Source: an uncultured bacterium | GTDB lineage: Bacteria; Verrucomicrobiota; Kiritimatiellia; CAIKKV01; CAIJXV01 | DNA length: 37,876 bases | Assembly (NCBI GenBank): GCA_903824675.1 | Contig: CAIJXV010000108.1 | Location: 1 to 37,876, forward strand | Direction of reading: 5' to 3' | Shown here: positions 16,416 through 24,501 of the stretch, in pieces | How the letters are laid out: each line of letters starts with the position of its first letter | Numbering within the stretch: position 1 is the first letter of the stretch | The notes under the pieces: model-generated | Database searches by the model: none | What the model saw: the letters and a program-made list of their open reading frames with translations, nothing else | Told to the model about the DNA's origin: nothing | Translations under genes and position numbers: made by a program

Positions 16416-18115
16416 GCACCAACCCCGGCGATTTTTGCGATTTTCTGGAAGCCCGCGGAGAAATTGCTCCGGAACAGCGCAACGCGTTACGCGGCCGGTA
16501 CCCGGGCGATGAACTGGGAATCCTGATGGATTTGGTCAAGCGGGATCTCCGGCGGCGTGATTTATTGGGCCGGATGTACGGCGACTATCTGGGGGTGGCC
16601 TATATCGATTGCGGGCGGACGCTGATTCATAACGATCTGATTTCCCGCCTGCCGGAGCAGTTCGCCCGTAAACGGCACCTTTTGCCGCTTTACGAATTCG
16701 GAGGGGCCATCACCGTGGCTTCGGCCTCGCCCAAGGATCCCCATCTGTTGGTGGAGGCGGAAAATTTTCTAGGGACGTTTTTGAGTCCCGTTTTTGCCTT
16801 CCCTGACCAGATCGATGCGGCGATTGAAATTGCCTATCAATCGGATTCCGAATTGGCCCGGATGATCGCCAGTCATTCGCTGCCCGAGTTGTCGTTCCAT
16901 CCCGGGACGCCGATCAAAGTGTCGGAACTCAAGCGGGTCACCGAAGATCGATCGATCATTGATTTTACCCGGGGCCTGATCCTGTTGGCTCTGAAGCACC
17001 GGGCCAGCGATATTCATATCGAGCCCGGGGAAGATGCGACACGCGTGCGATTCCGGATTGACGGTGTTCTGCAGGAAGTGCTGAAGTATGAAAACTCGAT
17101 GCAGACGGCGATCGTCGCCCGGTTGAAGGTCATGGCGGAAGCCGATATCTCCGAAACCCGCCGGCCGCAGGACGGACGATTGACCCTGGTTCTGCCGGAT
17201 CGATCAGTCGACATTCGGTTGGCCACCATTCCCGTTCACTTCGGCGAAAAAGTGGTATTGCGGATTTTGGGGCAAGCCCAGTTCGATTCGGTGCCTGACC
17301 TGACGGATTTGGATTTTGCCAAACCCATCCTGACGGGGCTGCGGAAAATCGGCGAGTCCCAGCATGGGATATTTTTTATTACCGGGCCGACCGGGTCGGG
17401 CAAGACCACTACGCTTTACGCCTTGTTGAAGTACCTGAACCATCCCGGGGTCAACATCCTGACGATCGAAAATCCGGTGGAATATCGCTTGCCGGGGGTC
17501 AATCAGGTGCAGACCAACGAGGCGGTGGGTCTGGATTTTCCGGATGCGTTGCGGGCCTTTCTGCGACTGGATCCCGACATCATTCTGGTGGGTGAGGTTC
17601 GCGATTTCGAGACGGCGCAGATCGCCTGCCGGGCGGCGCTGACCGGGCATTTGGTTTTGACGACGATGCATACCAATAATTCACTGCAAGCGGTGTTGCG
17701 TTTGGTGGAGATGGGGATCGATGCGTCCCTGGCCGCGCCGACCCTGCTGGGCGTGATGGCCCAACGGCTGGTGCGACGCTTGTGTCCGCATTGCAAGGTG
17801 CCCGTCAATCTCTCCCCCGAAGAGATTGAGCGGTATTTCGAGTGGGATGGCCAGACGTCCGTCCAGGTTTTTCGGGCCCAAGGTTGCGAACGGTGCAATC
17901 GGGTGGGGTATATGGGACGGATCGCCATCCATGAACTGGCGCCGATCAACGAAGCCCTTCGCGCGGCGATCATTCAAAAAGCGCCGATCAGCGTGCTCCG
18001 CGAACTGGCCGAGCGAGACGGGTTTACGGACCTGCGGTATGATGGAATTAAAAAAGTACTGCGAGGGATGACGACCTTTGAGGAGATTGAGCGGGCCACC
18101 GCGGGCGATGAATGA
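16412..18115 (+). CDS. pilB: Type IV pilus / type II secretion assembly ATPase (PilB/GspE)
   Basis: Hexameric ATPase that drives pilin or pseudopilin assembly at the inner membrane. 567 residues. An MshEN/T2SSE_N-type N-terminal region (about 1-145) precedes the catalytic core: SDIHIEP (199-205), Walker A GPTGSGKTT (325-333, Lys331), Walker B LDPDIILVGEVRD (Glu395), His box LTTMHTN, and the zinc tetracysteine CPHC (458-461) and CERC (492-495). These are all standard for the extension ATPase branch, not the PilT retraction branch. Its start overlaps the 61-residue gene. No other pilus or secretion gene lies in the window, so PilB versus GspE cannot be settled. Confidence 0.92.
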   Translation: MSTNPGDFCDFLEARGEIAPEQRNALRGRYPGDELGILMDLVKRDLRRRDLLGRMYGDYLGVAYIDCGRTLIHNDLISRLPEQFARKRHLLPLYEFGGAITVASASPKDPHLLVEAENFLGTFLSPVFAFPDQIDAAIEIAYQSDSELARMIASHSLPELSFHPGTPIKVSELKRVTEDRSIIDFTRGLILLALKHRASDIHIEPGEDATRVRFRIDGVLQEVLKYENSMQTAIVARLKVMAEADISETRRPQDGRLTLVLPDRSVDIRLATIPVHFGEKVVLRILGQAQFDSVPDLTDLDFAKPILTGLRKIGESQHGIFFITGPTGSGKTTTLYALLKYLNHPGVNILTIENPVEYRLPGVNQVQTNEAVGLDFPDALRAFLRLDPDIILVGEVRDFETAQIACRAALTGHLVLTTMHTNNSLQAVLRLVEMGIDASLAAPTLLGVMAQRLVRRLCPHCKVPVNLSPEEIERYFEWDGQTSVQVFRAQGCERCNRVGYMGRIAIHELAPINEALRAAIIQKAPISVLRELAERDGFTDLRYDGIKKVLRGMTTFEEIERATAGDE

Positions 18116-18245
18116 AGCGGGCGGGGGGATCACTCCAAAGGGAGGCCCTCGGGTTTGAGCGGCAGGTGACAGCGGAACAGGGCGCCGCTGACTCATTATT
18201 TACAAACCGTCGGGTGATGCTTGATGGGGCTGAGGAGTTCGTGGC

Positions 18246-19148
18246 ATGGGCGTGGAACCAGTTTATACCCGGGACGATTTGATTCGATTCACGCCGCGGC
18301 ACCCCACGTTTGTCGGGGTCGATTCGGATGGCTGTGTGTTTGATACCATGGAACGGAAACAAAAACTCTGTTTTCATGGGCTGATCGTGTCTCACTGGGG
18401 CTTGGAGCGAATCGAAAAAGCCGTACGGGCTTCGGCCGAATTCATCAATCTATATTCCTGCTGGCGCGGGCAAAACCGGTTTTTATGTCTACTGCGGACG
18501 TTCGATCTGCTCCGCGATCACCCCGAGGTCCTTTCGGCGGGGGTCGAACTGCCGGCATTGGCCGCGCTACGGCGCTGGATTGAGTCCGGACAACCGCTCA
18601 GCAATGCGGTCTTGAAGCAACGGGTCGAGGCCACCGGCGATCCGGAGTTGGCCTCCCTGCTCGTCTGGAGCGAGGCCGTGAACGGGCAAATCGCACAAAA
18701 GGTCAAAAAGGCGCCGCTTTTTCGCGGGGCGTTGGCCGGGTTGAAGCAAATCCGCGAACAGTCAGATGCCGTCTGTGTGTCGCAAACGCCCACCGAGGCG
18801 CTGGTCAGGGAATGGCGCGAGAACGGGGTTTTGGATTTTGTGTCGATCATTGCCGGGCAGGAATTGGGAACCAAGTCTGAACACCTCCGGTTGGTCGCTG
18901 CCGGGAAATATTCTGCGGATCGCATCCTGATGATCGGCGATGCGCCGGGCGATTTGCAGGCCGCGCGCGATAATGGCGCGCACTTTTTTCCGATTAATCC
19001 GGGCCGGGAAGAGGCGTCGTGGGAGGATTTTGTCCGGGAAGCCTATCCCCGGTTCCTGGCCGGCCGATATGGCGCCGAATACGAGGCCGGGCGGATCGCG
19101 GAATTTCAGGCGTTGTTGCCGGAGATCCCGCCGTGGAAACAAAAATGA
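18246..19148 (+). CDS. HAD-superfamily hydrolase
   Basis: 300 residues. HAD motif I is VDSDGCVFDTM (nucleophile Asp26, acid/base Asp28), motif II is near CVSQTPTEAL, and motif III/IV is KYSADRILMIGDAPGDLQAA. The large cap between residues about 45 and 180 (LYSCWRGQNRFLCLLRTFDL) is consistent with a sugar- or nucleotide-phosphate phosphatase, but the substrate cannot be read. GAGGAG lies 8 bp before the ATG. It lies 130 bp after pilB and before the isomerase gene, and may belong with the sugar genes downstream. Confidence 0.85.
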   Translation: MGVEPVYTRDDLIRFTPRHPTFVGVDSDGCVFDTMERKQKLCFHGLIVSHWGLERIEKAVRASAEFINLYSCWRGQNRFLCLLRTFDLLRDHPEVLSAGVELPALAALRRWIESGQPLSNAVLKQRVEATGDPELASLLVWSEAVNGQIAQKVKKAPLFRGALAGLKQIREQSDAVCVSQTPTEALVREWRENGVLDFVSIIAGQELGTKSEHLRLVAAGKYSADRILMIGDAPGDLQAARDNGAHFFPINPGREEASWEDFVREAYPRFLAGRYGAEYEAGRIAEFQALLPEIPPWKQK

Positions 19149-19171
19149 GAAGACTTGATCTTCCTGGTTTG

Positions 19172-19228
19172 GGAGTGCGGGACTACAGTCCCGCTTTGGG
19201 CAAAAGCGGCAGTGAACTGCAGCACTCC
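19172..19228. repeat. Compound hairpin repeat unit
   Basis: An outer stem GGAGTGC (19172-19178) / GCACTCC (19222-19228) encloses GCGGGACT-AC-AGTCCCGC (19177-19194) and GCAGT-GA-ACTGC. Such GGAGTGCGG...CCGCACTCC units are a style I associate with intergenic repeats of PVC genomes. It may also act as a transcription terminator or mRNA processing site between the HAD and isomerase genes. Confidence 0.55.
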
Positions 19229-19320
19229 ACAGTTTCCAAGGATTGACGCCCGGTCAAAAAATATGCGACAAACTTTTTTAACAAAACAGGCCCGTGGGGC
19301 CTGACCCAACACGAGGCTCC

Positions 19321-20565
19321 ATGAAATCCAAATCTGATGTTGCGCAAATAGCCCGGGAGGCGTTGGCTCAAATGCCCCTGATGGATCTGCATACCCACCT
19401 GTTCGATCCGGCTTTTGGTGAGCTTAGCCTCTGGGGCATCGATGAATTGCTGACCTACCACTACCTCGTCGCCGAGGTGTTTCGCGCCCGGCCGGATTTG
19501 GATGTGGAATCCTTCTGGAAACTCACCAAGACCGTCCAGGCCGACCTGATCTGGGACGAACTCTTTATCAAGCGCTCCCCCTTATCCGAAGCCTGTCGCG
19601 GGGTGGTCACAGTGATTCAGCGGCTGGGGCTCGATCCCCGCCGGGACGGGTTGGCGGGCATTCGCCGCTATTTCGCCGGACAAACGGCCCGGGGTTATAT
19701 CGACACGGTCTTTGGTCTGGCGAATATTTCCGAAGTGATCATGACGAACGACCCGCTCCATGACGGAGAGCGGGCGGTCTGGCAAAAAGGATTTGATCGG
19801 GATCCGCGTTTCCGGGCGGCCTTGCGGTTGGATAGCGCCCTGATGAACTGGCCGGAGGGTGCCGAGCGTTTGGCCGGGTTGGGCTACGAAGTGCGTGCCG
19901 ATCTATCCGGACCCACCTTGGCCGGGGTCCGGCGATACCTGACGGATTGGGTTCAAAAGATGGATGCCTGCTATATGGCCATCAGCCTGCCGCCGACCTT
20001 CCGCCATCCGGATTCCACTTCGCCCTTGATCCAACTATTGACGAAAGCCGTGATCCCGGTGGCCCGGGAATGTGGCCTTCCGGTGGCGCTGATGATCGGC
20101 GTCCGCAAACTGGTCAATCCCGCCTTGCGTCTGGCGGGCGATTCCGTGGGGCCGGCGGATGTATCGGCGGTTGAAAGCCTGGCGCTGGAGTTTCCTGATG
20201 TCCGGTTCCTGGTGACCTTTTTATCGCGCGAAAACACCCACGCTCTCTGTGTGGCGGCGCGCAAATTCCGGAATCTCCTGCCTTTCGGGTGCTGGTGGTT
20301 CCTGAATAATCCGAGCCTGATTCGCGAGATGACGGCCATGCGGCTGGAATTGCTGGGACTGGGCTTCACCCCCCAACACTCCGATTGCCGGGTGCTGGAC
20401 CAATTGGTTTACAAGTGGGACCATTCCCGCCGGCTGATCGGCGAGGTGTTGGGCGATAAATATACGGACCTGGCCCGCTCGGGCTGGGTGGCCGAACCCG
20501 GCGAGATTCTCCGGGATGCGGCAAGGCTTCTGCCGCCCGCCTGGCAGAAAGCGGGGAGCCGATGA
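19321..20565 (+). CDS. Uronate isomerase-like amidohydrolase
   Basis: 414 residues of the amidohydrolase (TIM barrel) fold, related to glucuronate/galacturonate isomerase UxaC. The metal-binding HxH is His24/His26 in MDLHTHLFDP. IWDELFIKRSPLSEACRGVV aligns in style with the UxaC block (SPxSEACRG). The C-terminal part has CWWFLNNPSLIREMTAMRLE and a conserved HSDCRVLDQLVYKWDH. It is somewhat shorter than classical UxaC (about 470), so it may be a side branch with another sugar or sugar-acid substrate. The start is the ATG at 19321, not the in-frame GTG at 19294, since ACGAGG sits before the ATG. It overlaps the kinase gene by 4 bp. Confidence 0.8.
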   Translation: MKSKSDVAQIAREALAQMPLMDLHTHLFDPAFGELSLWGIDELLTYHYLVAEVFRARPDLDVESFWKLTKTVQADLIWDELFIKRSPLSEACRGVVTVIQRLGLDPRRDGLAGIRRYFAGQTARGYIDTVFGLANISEVIMTNDPLHDGERAVWQKGFDRDPRFRAALRLDSALMNWPEGAERLAGLGYEVRADLSGPTLAGVRRYLTDWVQKMDACYMAISLPPTFRHPDSTSPLIQLLTKAVIPVARECGLPVALMIGVRKLVNPALRLAGDSVGPADVSAVESLALEFPDVRFLVTFLSRENTHALCVAARKFRNLLPFGCWWFLNNPSLIREMTAMRLELLGLGFTPQHSDCRVLDQLVYKWDHSRRLIGEVLGDKYTDLARSGWVAEPGEILRDAARLLPPAWQKAGSR

Positions 20566-22232
20566 GCGAAATCCGAGTACGCTTTGAAGATGGGTCGGAA
20601 CGGCCGGTCCCCTTCCATTCCGAAATCAAAAATCTGCAGGCGGACCTTCCGCCGGACCCCTCCGGCCTGCCTTGGATCGGCGCGGTGGTGAACAATGATG
20701 TCACCTCGTTGAGTTACCCTTTGGAATCCGATAGTGAGCTGCGTCTTCTGACCATGGCCGATCCGCACGGGTGGCCCATTTATGCCCGCACGGCGTCCTT
20801 CCTGCTGGCGAAAACGGCGCACGAACTTTTTCCCGAAGCGCGTTTCTCGGTGCGGTATGCCTTGGGCAGTGGGTTTTATTGTCTGTTTGAACGTCCGGAT
20901 TCGCCGGCCGGGATTACGGCTGAGGAAACGGCGCAACTCGAGGCGGCCATGCATCGGACGGTCGCGCAATATCTGCCGATTGAACGCCGCAAGATCGGCT
21001 TTTCCCGCGCCGTGGAATTGTTCGAGGCGTCGGGGCAACGGGATCTGTTGAATCTGCTGCAATATCGGAATCCACCGCGGGTGGTCCTGCATGTGTGCGG
21101 GGATTTTTACGATCTGGCACAAGGACCCTTGGCGCCGTCGTCCGGCTTGATTCCCCTTTTTCAACTGGTTCACCATGCACCAGGATTCGTGCTCCAGTTG
21201 CCGACGATTCAGGATCCCCGGACGGTTCCCGTGTTTGTCGATCAACCGCACCTGTTCAAGATCTTCCACGAACATCTGGAATGGGGGCGCATCCTCGGGG
21301 TGAGTACGGTCGGACGGTTGAATGAAATGATTACCACGGGGGAGGCCCGGGAAGTCATCCATCTGGCCGAAGCCCTGCATGAAAAGAAAACCGCCTTGAT
21401 CGCCGATCGCATCCATGCGCGGAGGCATCATGTGCGCCTGGTCCAGGTGGCCGGTCCTTCCTCGGCCGGCAAGACCACCTTCTCCAAACGCCTGGCGATC
21501 CAGTTGCGGGTGAACGGACTCCAGACGGCGATGATTTCGCTCGATGACTATTTTGTTGGACGAGACCGGACGCCGCGGGACGAGGCGGGGGGCTTTGATT
21601 TCGAACATATCGAAGCACTCGATCTGGAGTTGTTTAACCGCAACCTGGAAGATCTGATTGCGGGGCGGGAAGTCGATCTGCCTTCTTTTAACTTCGAAAC
21701 CAAGACCCGCGAATTCCGGGGACGAAAGCTGACCCTCGGGGAGGACCAGGTGTTGATCATCGAGGGGATTCACGGCTTGAATCCTTTACTGACGGCCCGG
21801 ATTCCCGACGACCGTAAATTCCTGGTTTATATCAACGCCATGTCCCAACTCGGGATCGATTCGAACCATCGGATTTCCACAACGGACAATCGCCTGATCC
21901 GACGGTTGGTCCGGGACTCCCAGTTCCGCAAGCACACGGCGTTGGAGACCCTGCGCCAGTGGGCATCGGTTCGGCGGGGCGAGGAGCGGTGGATTTTCCC
22001 CTTCCAGGATCGGGCGGATGCTGTTTTCAATTCGGCTTTGGATTATGAACTGGCGGTTTTGAAACCCCTGGCCGAGCCCCTATTGATGCAGGTCAAACCG
22101 TGTCACGTCGAATATGCCGAGGCCCGACGATTGGGCGCGTTTCTCTTGAATTTTCTGGCGATTGCGGAACGGGAGGTGCCCAGCACCTCGATTTTGCGGG
22201 AATATATCGGACGGAGCGGATTCCGGTATTGA
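20562..22232 (+). CDS. Nucleoside kinase with TGS/ThrRS-like N-terminal domains
   Basis: 556 residues. An N-terminal TGS-like segment and a region like the second additional domain of threonyl-tRNA synthetase (about residues 60-280) precede a uridine-kinase/phosphoribulokinase domain with the P-loop GPSSAGKTT at 298-306, SLDDYFVGRDRTPRDE, and LIIEGIHGLNP. This arrangement is a recognised family of uridine kinase-like proteins in anaerobes and PVC bacteria. Expected to phosphorylate a nucleoside or related ribose compound in the cytoplasm. Its ATG overlaps the isomerase stop, so the two are co-translated. The true substrate is not established by sequence. Confidence 0.88.
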   Translation: MSEIRVRFEDGSERPVPFHSEIKNLQADLPPDPSGLPWIGAVVNNDVTSLSYPLESDSELRLLTMADPHGWPIYARTASFLLAKTAHELFPEARFSVRYALGSGFYCLFERPDSPAGITAEETAQLEAAMHRTVAQYLPIERRKIGFSRAVELFEASGQRDLLNLLQYRNPPRVVLHVCGDFYDLAQGPLAPSSGLIPLFQLVHHAPGFVLQLPTIQDPRTVPVFVDQPHLFKIFHEHLEWGRILGVSTVGRLNEMITTGEAREVIHLAEALHEKKTALIADRIHARRHHVRLVQVAGPSSAGKTTFSKRLAIQLRVNGLQTAMISLDDYFVGRDRTPRDEAGGFDFEHIEALDLELFNRNLEDLIAGREVDLPSFNFETKTREFRGRKLTLGEDQVLIIEGIHGLNPLLTARIPDDRKFLVYINAMSQLGIDSNHRISTTDNRLIRRLVRDSQFRKHTALETLRQWASVRRGEERWIFPFQDRADAVFNSALDYELAVLKPLAEPLLMQVKPCHVEYAEARRLGAFLLNFLAIAEREVPSTSILREYIGRSGFRY

Positions 22233-22436
22233 AATAGGGCAGGGTTCGGGAACGATAGCGCAAGATGGGCCGGGGGCACCGGGCCACGGCCTCGGGTGCG
22301 CAAGAAGAGCGCAGAGCCCGCCGCCGGGACGCGTCGGGCCACCGGGAGATGAAGAGTCCGCCAGTTCAGCGGCTTATTCAAAGCGTAATAAGAAGGCGTA
22401 GCGTTAGGGAATGGGGGATTAACAGGGGAGGGGACG

Positions 22437-23897
22437 ATGCGCACCAGGGTGTGGGCGGGGGGTGAAGAGGGAAGGGTTTGGGAATGGCGCAAGGTTCGAC
22501 CGGCGGGGGTGGCTGAAGATCGCGAGGGACTGGATGAGGTCCCCTTCCAGGAACGGCATTTACGGTGTGTCTGGTTTGATCCGGCCTATCGACCGATGGA
22601 CCTGACCACCGTCGACGGGGAACCGGTGATCGTCGATCAGCCCGGACGTTGGAATCTCGAGGCCGGGCCGGATTTTCTGGATGCCCGACTCCGTATTGGA
22701 ACCCCCGGCCGCTGTTTAAATGGCGATGTGGAATTGCATATTCATCCCGAGGATTGGATCCGGCATGAACATGGGGCGGATTCCCGCTATCGGCGGGTGG
22801 TGGCTCATGTGACCTATTATGAGCGGCGGGTGGATCCCGCTTGCCTGCCGCCGGGAACCGTCCAGATCGCCTTACGCGGCCCCTTGCGAAAATGTCCATC
22901 CTTCTCCTTTGAAACGCTCGATCTCACCGCCTATCCCTATGCCTTGCGAACGGTCCGGGCTCCGTGTGCGGAGCGCTTGGCCGTCTGGCCGGCGGAACGG
23001 GTTGCCGGCTTCCTGGAAACCGCCGGGTTGGAACGGCTCTCGCAAAAAACCGCGAGAATGCGACAGGTGATCGGATTGCAGGGCGCCGACCAGGCGCTGT
23101 ACGAGGAGACCTTGGCGGCGTTGGGCTACAAATCCAATCGCCGGCCCTTCCGACTCCTGGCCCAACGGATTTCCCGGCGACTCCTGGCCGAGGAATCCCA
23201 GGGGGATTCCGATCGCGCCTATGCCTTGCTGTGCGGTGTGGCCGGGTTGTTGCCGACGGCCATCCGGTCCGAATGGGACGAGGAGACCCGGCGATATGTT
23301 CGCCGGATATGGGATCATTGGTGGAAATTTCAAGCCCGGCATTCCGCCCTCATTCTGCCGCGCGAGGCCTGGTGCTTGAGCGGTTTGCGCCCGGCCAACC
23401 ATCCCTTGCGCCGGCTGGCGGTGGCCGCGCTGATGTTTGGTTCCCCGGGTGGACCGGATGACGAATGGTCAGCCGTATTCAGGAAACCGGTGGGTGATTG
23501 GGCTGCAAACCTGACGGCGGGCTGGTCGCGAATGGCCCCCGAGAGTTACTGGAGAACGCGCTATGGATTTGGTGGACAACGGGCTGTGGCGCCAGTGGCG
23601 CTGTTGGGGCCCGATCGGCAGGCGGCCTGGATCGTGAATATCCTTGTGCCTTGGGCCATGGCCGCCGGCCGTTGGATTCCTGCGGAAGATGCTGAATTAC
23701 GGGATTTGCCGGTCGAGGAGGCCAATACGCTGGTGAAGCAAGCGGCGGTCAATCTTTTGGGGGCTGATCACAATCCGGCGATCTATCGGTCCAGTCTATG
23801 CCGTCAGGGACTGATCCAGATTTTCAGCGATTTTTGTTTGAATCAAGCCGCCGATTGTGGCGGGTGCGCGATGAGGAGAGAGTTGGAGAAAGGATGA
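22437..23897 (+). CDS. DUF2851 family protein
   Basis: 486 residues. The N-terminal core has the DUF2851 pattern EAGPDFLDARLRI, GDVELHIHPEDWIRHEHG and YRRVVAHVTYYE. The rest is helical, with a C-terminal cysteine group (DFCLNQAADCGGCAMR) that could bind metal. No membrane segment or signal peptide. GGGGAGGGG precedes the ATG. It lies 204 bp after the kinase in the same direction. The function of the family is unknown to me. Confidence 0.85.
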   Translation: MRTRVWAGGEEGRVWEWRKVRPAGVAEDREGLDEVPFQERHLRCVWFDPAYRPMDLTTVDGEPVIVDQPGRWNLEAGPDFLDARLRIGTPGRCLNGDVELHIHPEDWIRHEHGADSRYRRVVAHVTYYERRVDPACLPPGTVQIALRGPLRKCPSFSFETLDLTAYPYALRTVRAPCAERLAVWPAERVAGFLETAGLERLSQKTARMRQVIGLQGADQALYEETLAALGYKSNRRPFRLLAQRISRRLLAEESQGDSDRAYALLCGVAGLLPTAIRSEWDEETRRYVRRIWDHWWKFQARHSALILPREAWCLSGLRPANHPLRRLAVAALMFGSPGGPDDEWSAVFRKPVGDWAANLTAGWSRMAPESYWRTRYGFGGQRAVAPVALLGPDRQAAWIVNILVPWAMAAGRWIPAEDAELRDLPVEEANTLVKQAAVNLLGADHNPAIYRSSLCRQGLIQIFSDFCLNQAADCGGCAMRRELEKG

Positions 23898-23931
23898 ATG
23901 ACGGGAAACGGGATTGGCGGGACCGAACTGA

Positions 23932-24168
23932 GCGCATCTGCGATTCGGTGTAAATTCGCCTATTTCCTTGATAAACCGCCCCAGGTGGGGCTTCGCCCAC
24001 AACCCGATTCCCCGTCGTTTGTAGGCCGGGCCTCTGCGCCCGGCGTCCGCGGATTCAGCCCCTCCATCTCCAGACGCCCGCCACAGAGAAGGGCGGGTCG
24101 ACCTCGATTGAAAACGGTTGGTGTAAACGCCCTTTAGGCGGTTATTGTGCACCGAATCGCAGATGCGC
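23932..24168. repeat. 237-bp block bounded by 19-bp perfect inverted repeats
   Basis: GCGCATCTGCGATTCGGTG at 23932-23950 is the exact reverse complement of 24150-24168. The similarity does not extend inward. Copy B of the interspersed repeat lies inside, along with small hairpins (GTGGGGC/GCCCAC; CGCC/GGCG). No clear target duplication flanks it. Confidence 0.75.
24011..24133 (+). repeat. Interspersed repeat, copy B (full form)
   Basis: About 120 bp with two hairpins, GCCGGGC/GCCCGGC and CCCGCC/GGCGGG, ending ATTGAAAACGGTTGG. It matches copy C (35470-35570, opposite strand) over nearly its whole length, including GCGCCCGGCGTCCGC, CCCCTCCATC.CCAGACGCCC and GATTGAAAACGGT, and matches copy A at both ends. 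Confidence 0.8.
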
Positions 24169-24179
24169 CCGAAAGAACT

Positions 24180-24413
24180 GGGTGTAAGACAAATTTCGGA
24201 GAAATAGGGAATCGTCTTCTGATGCGGCTTGCGCCTATCTGCCAGAGAAGCCGTGCGATACGCCCGGCTGTACTGAGAGGCAGAGGCCCGTAGAGCCAGA
24301 CCTATGGGATGGCTACGGGGCGCATTGTGAGTGGGGCTTGGTTTATCGATATATCGTTCCGCGCAAACAAAAACGAGGCTTTCTTTTATTTTTCCGAAAT
24401 TTGTCTTACACCC
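24180..24413. mobile_element. MITE: 234 bp, 27-bp terminal inverted repeats, 9-bp target duplication
   Basis: The left end begins GGGTGTAAGACAAATTTCGG (24180-24206 is the full arm) and the right end 24387-24413 is its reverse complement with one mismatch in 27. The 9 bp just outside, GAAAGAACT, are identical on both sides (24171-24179 and 24414-24422). The interior has no open frame of note, so it must be moved by a transposase encoded elsewhere. TIRs with a 9-bp duplication point to a DDE-type transposase; I cannot name the family. A 24-nt interior segment (24291-24314) is shared with the duplicated repeats at 28876-29298. Confidence 0.88.
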
Positions 24414-24501
24414 GAAAGAACTTTTTTAGAAGTTTGAACCTTGAGTTTTTGGGATGAATCTTTATCATGCTGGGAAAGTTTGTCACCGGATAGGAGGCGC
24501 C

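Larger units (their letters stand above)
23898..24501. other. Repeat-filled intergenic region
   Basis: 600 bp without a gene, occupied almost fully by two back-to-back repeat structures: an inverted-repeat-bounded block (23932-24168) that contains interspersed repeat copy B, and a MITE (24180-24413). After the MITE, about 90 bp remain for the symporter promoter and its ribosome site (AGGAGG at 24492-24497). Confidence 0.8.

Noticed and set aside
20409-21773. 454-codon minus-strand open frame
   Set aside because: Lies antisense to the nucleoside kinase gene, which has a P-loop and conserved blocks; the frame is open only because of GC-rich codon bias.
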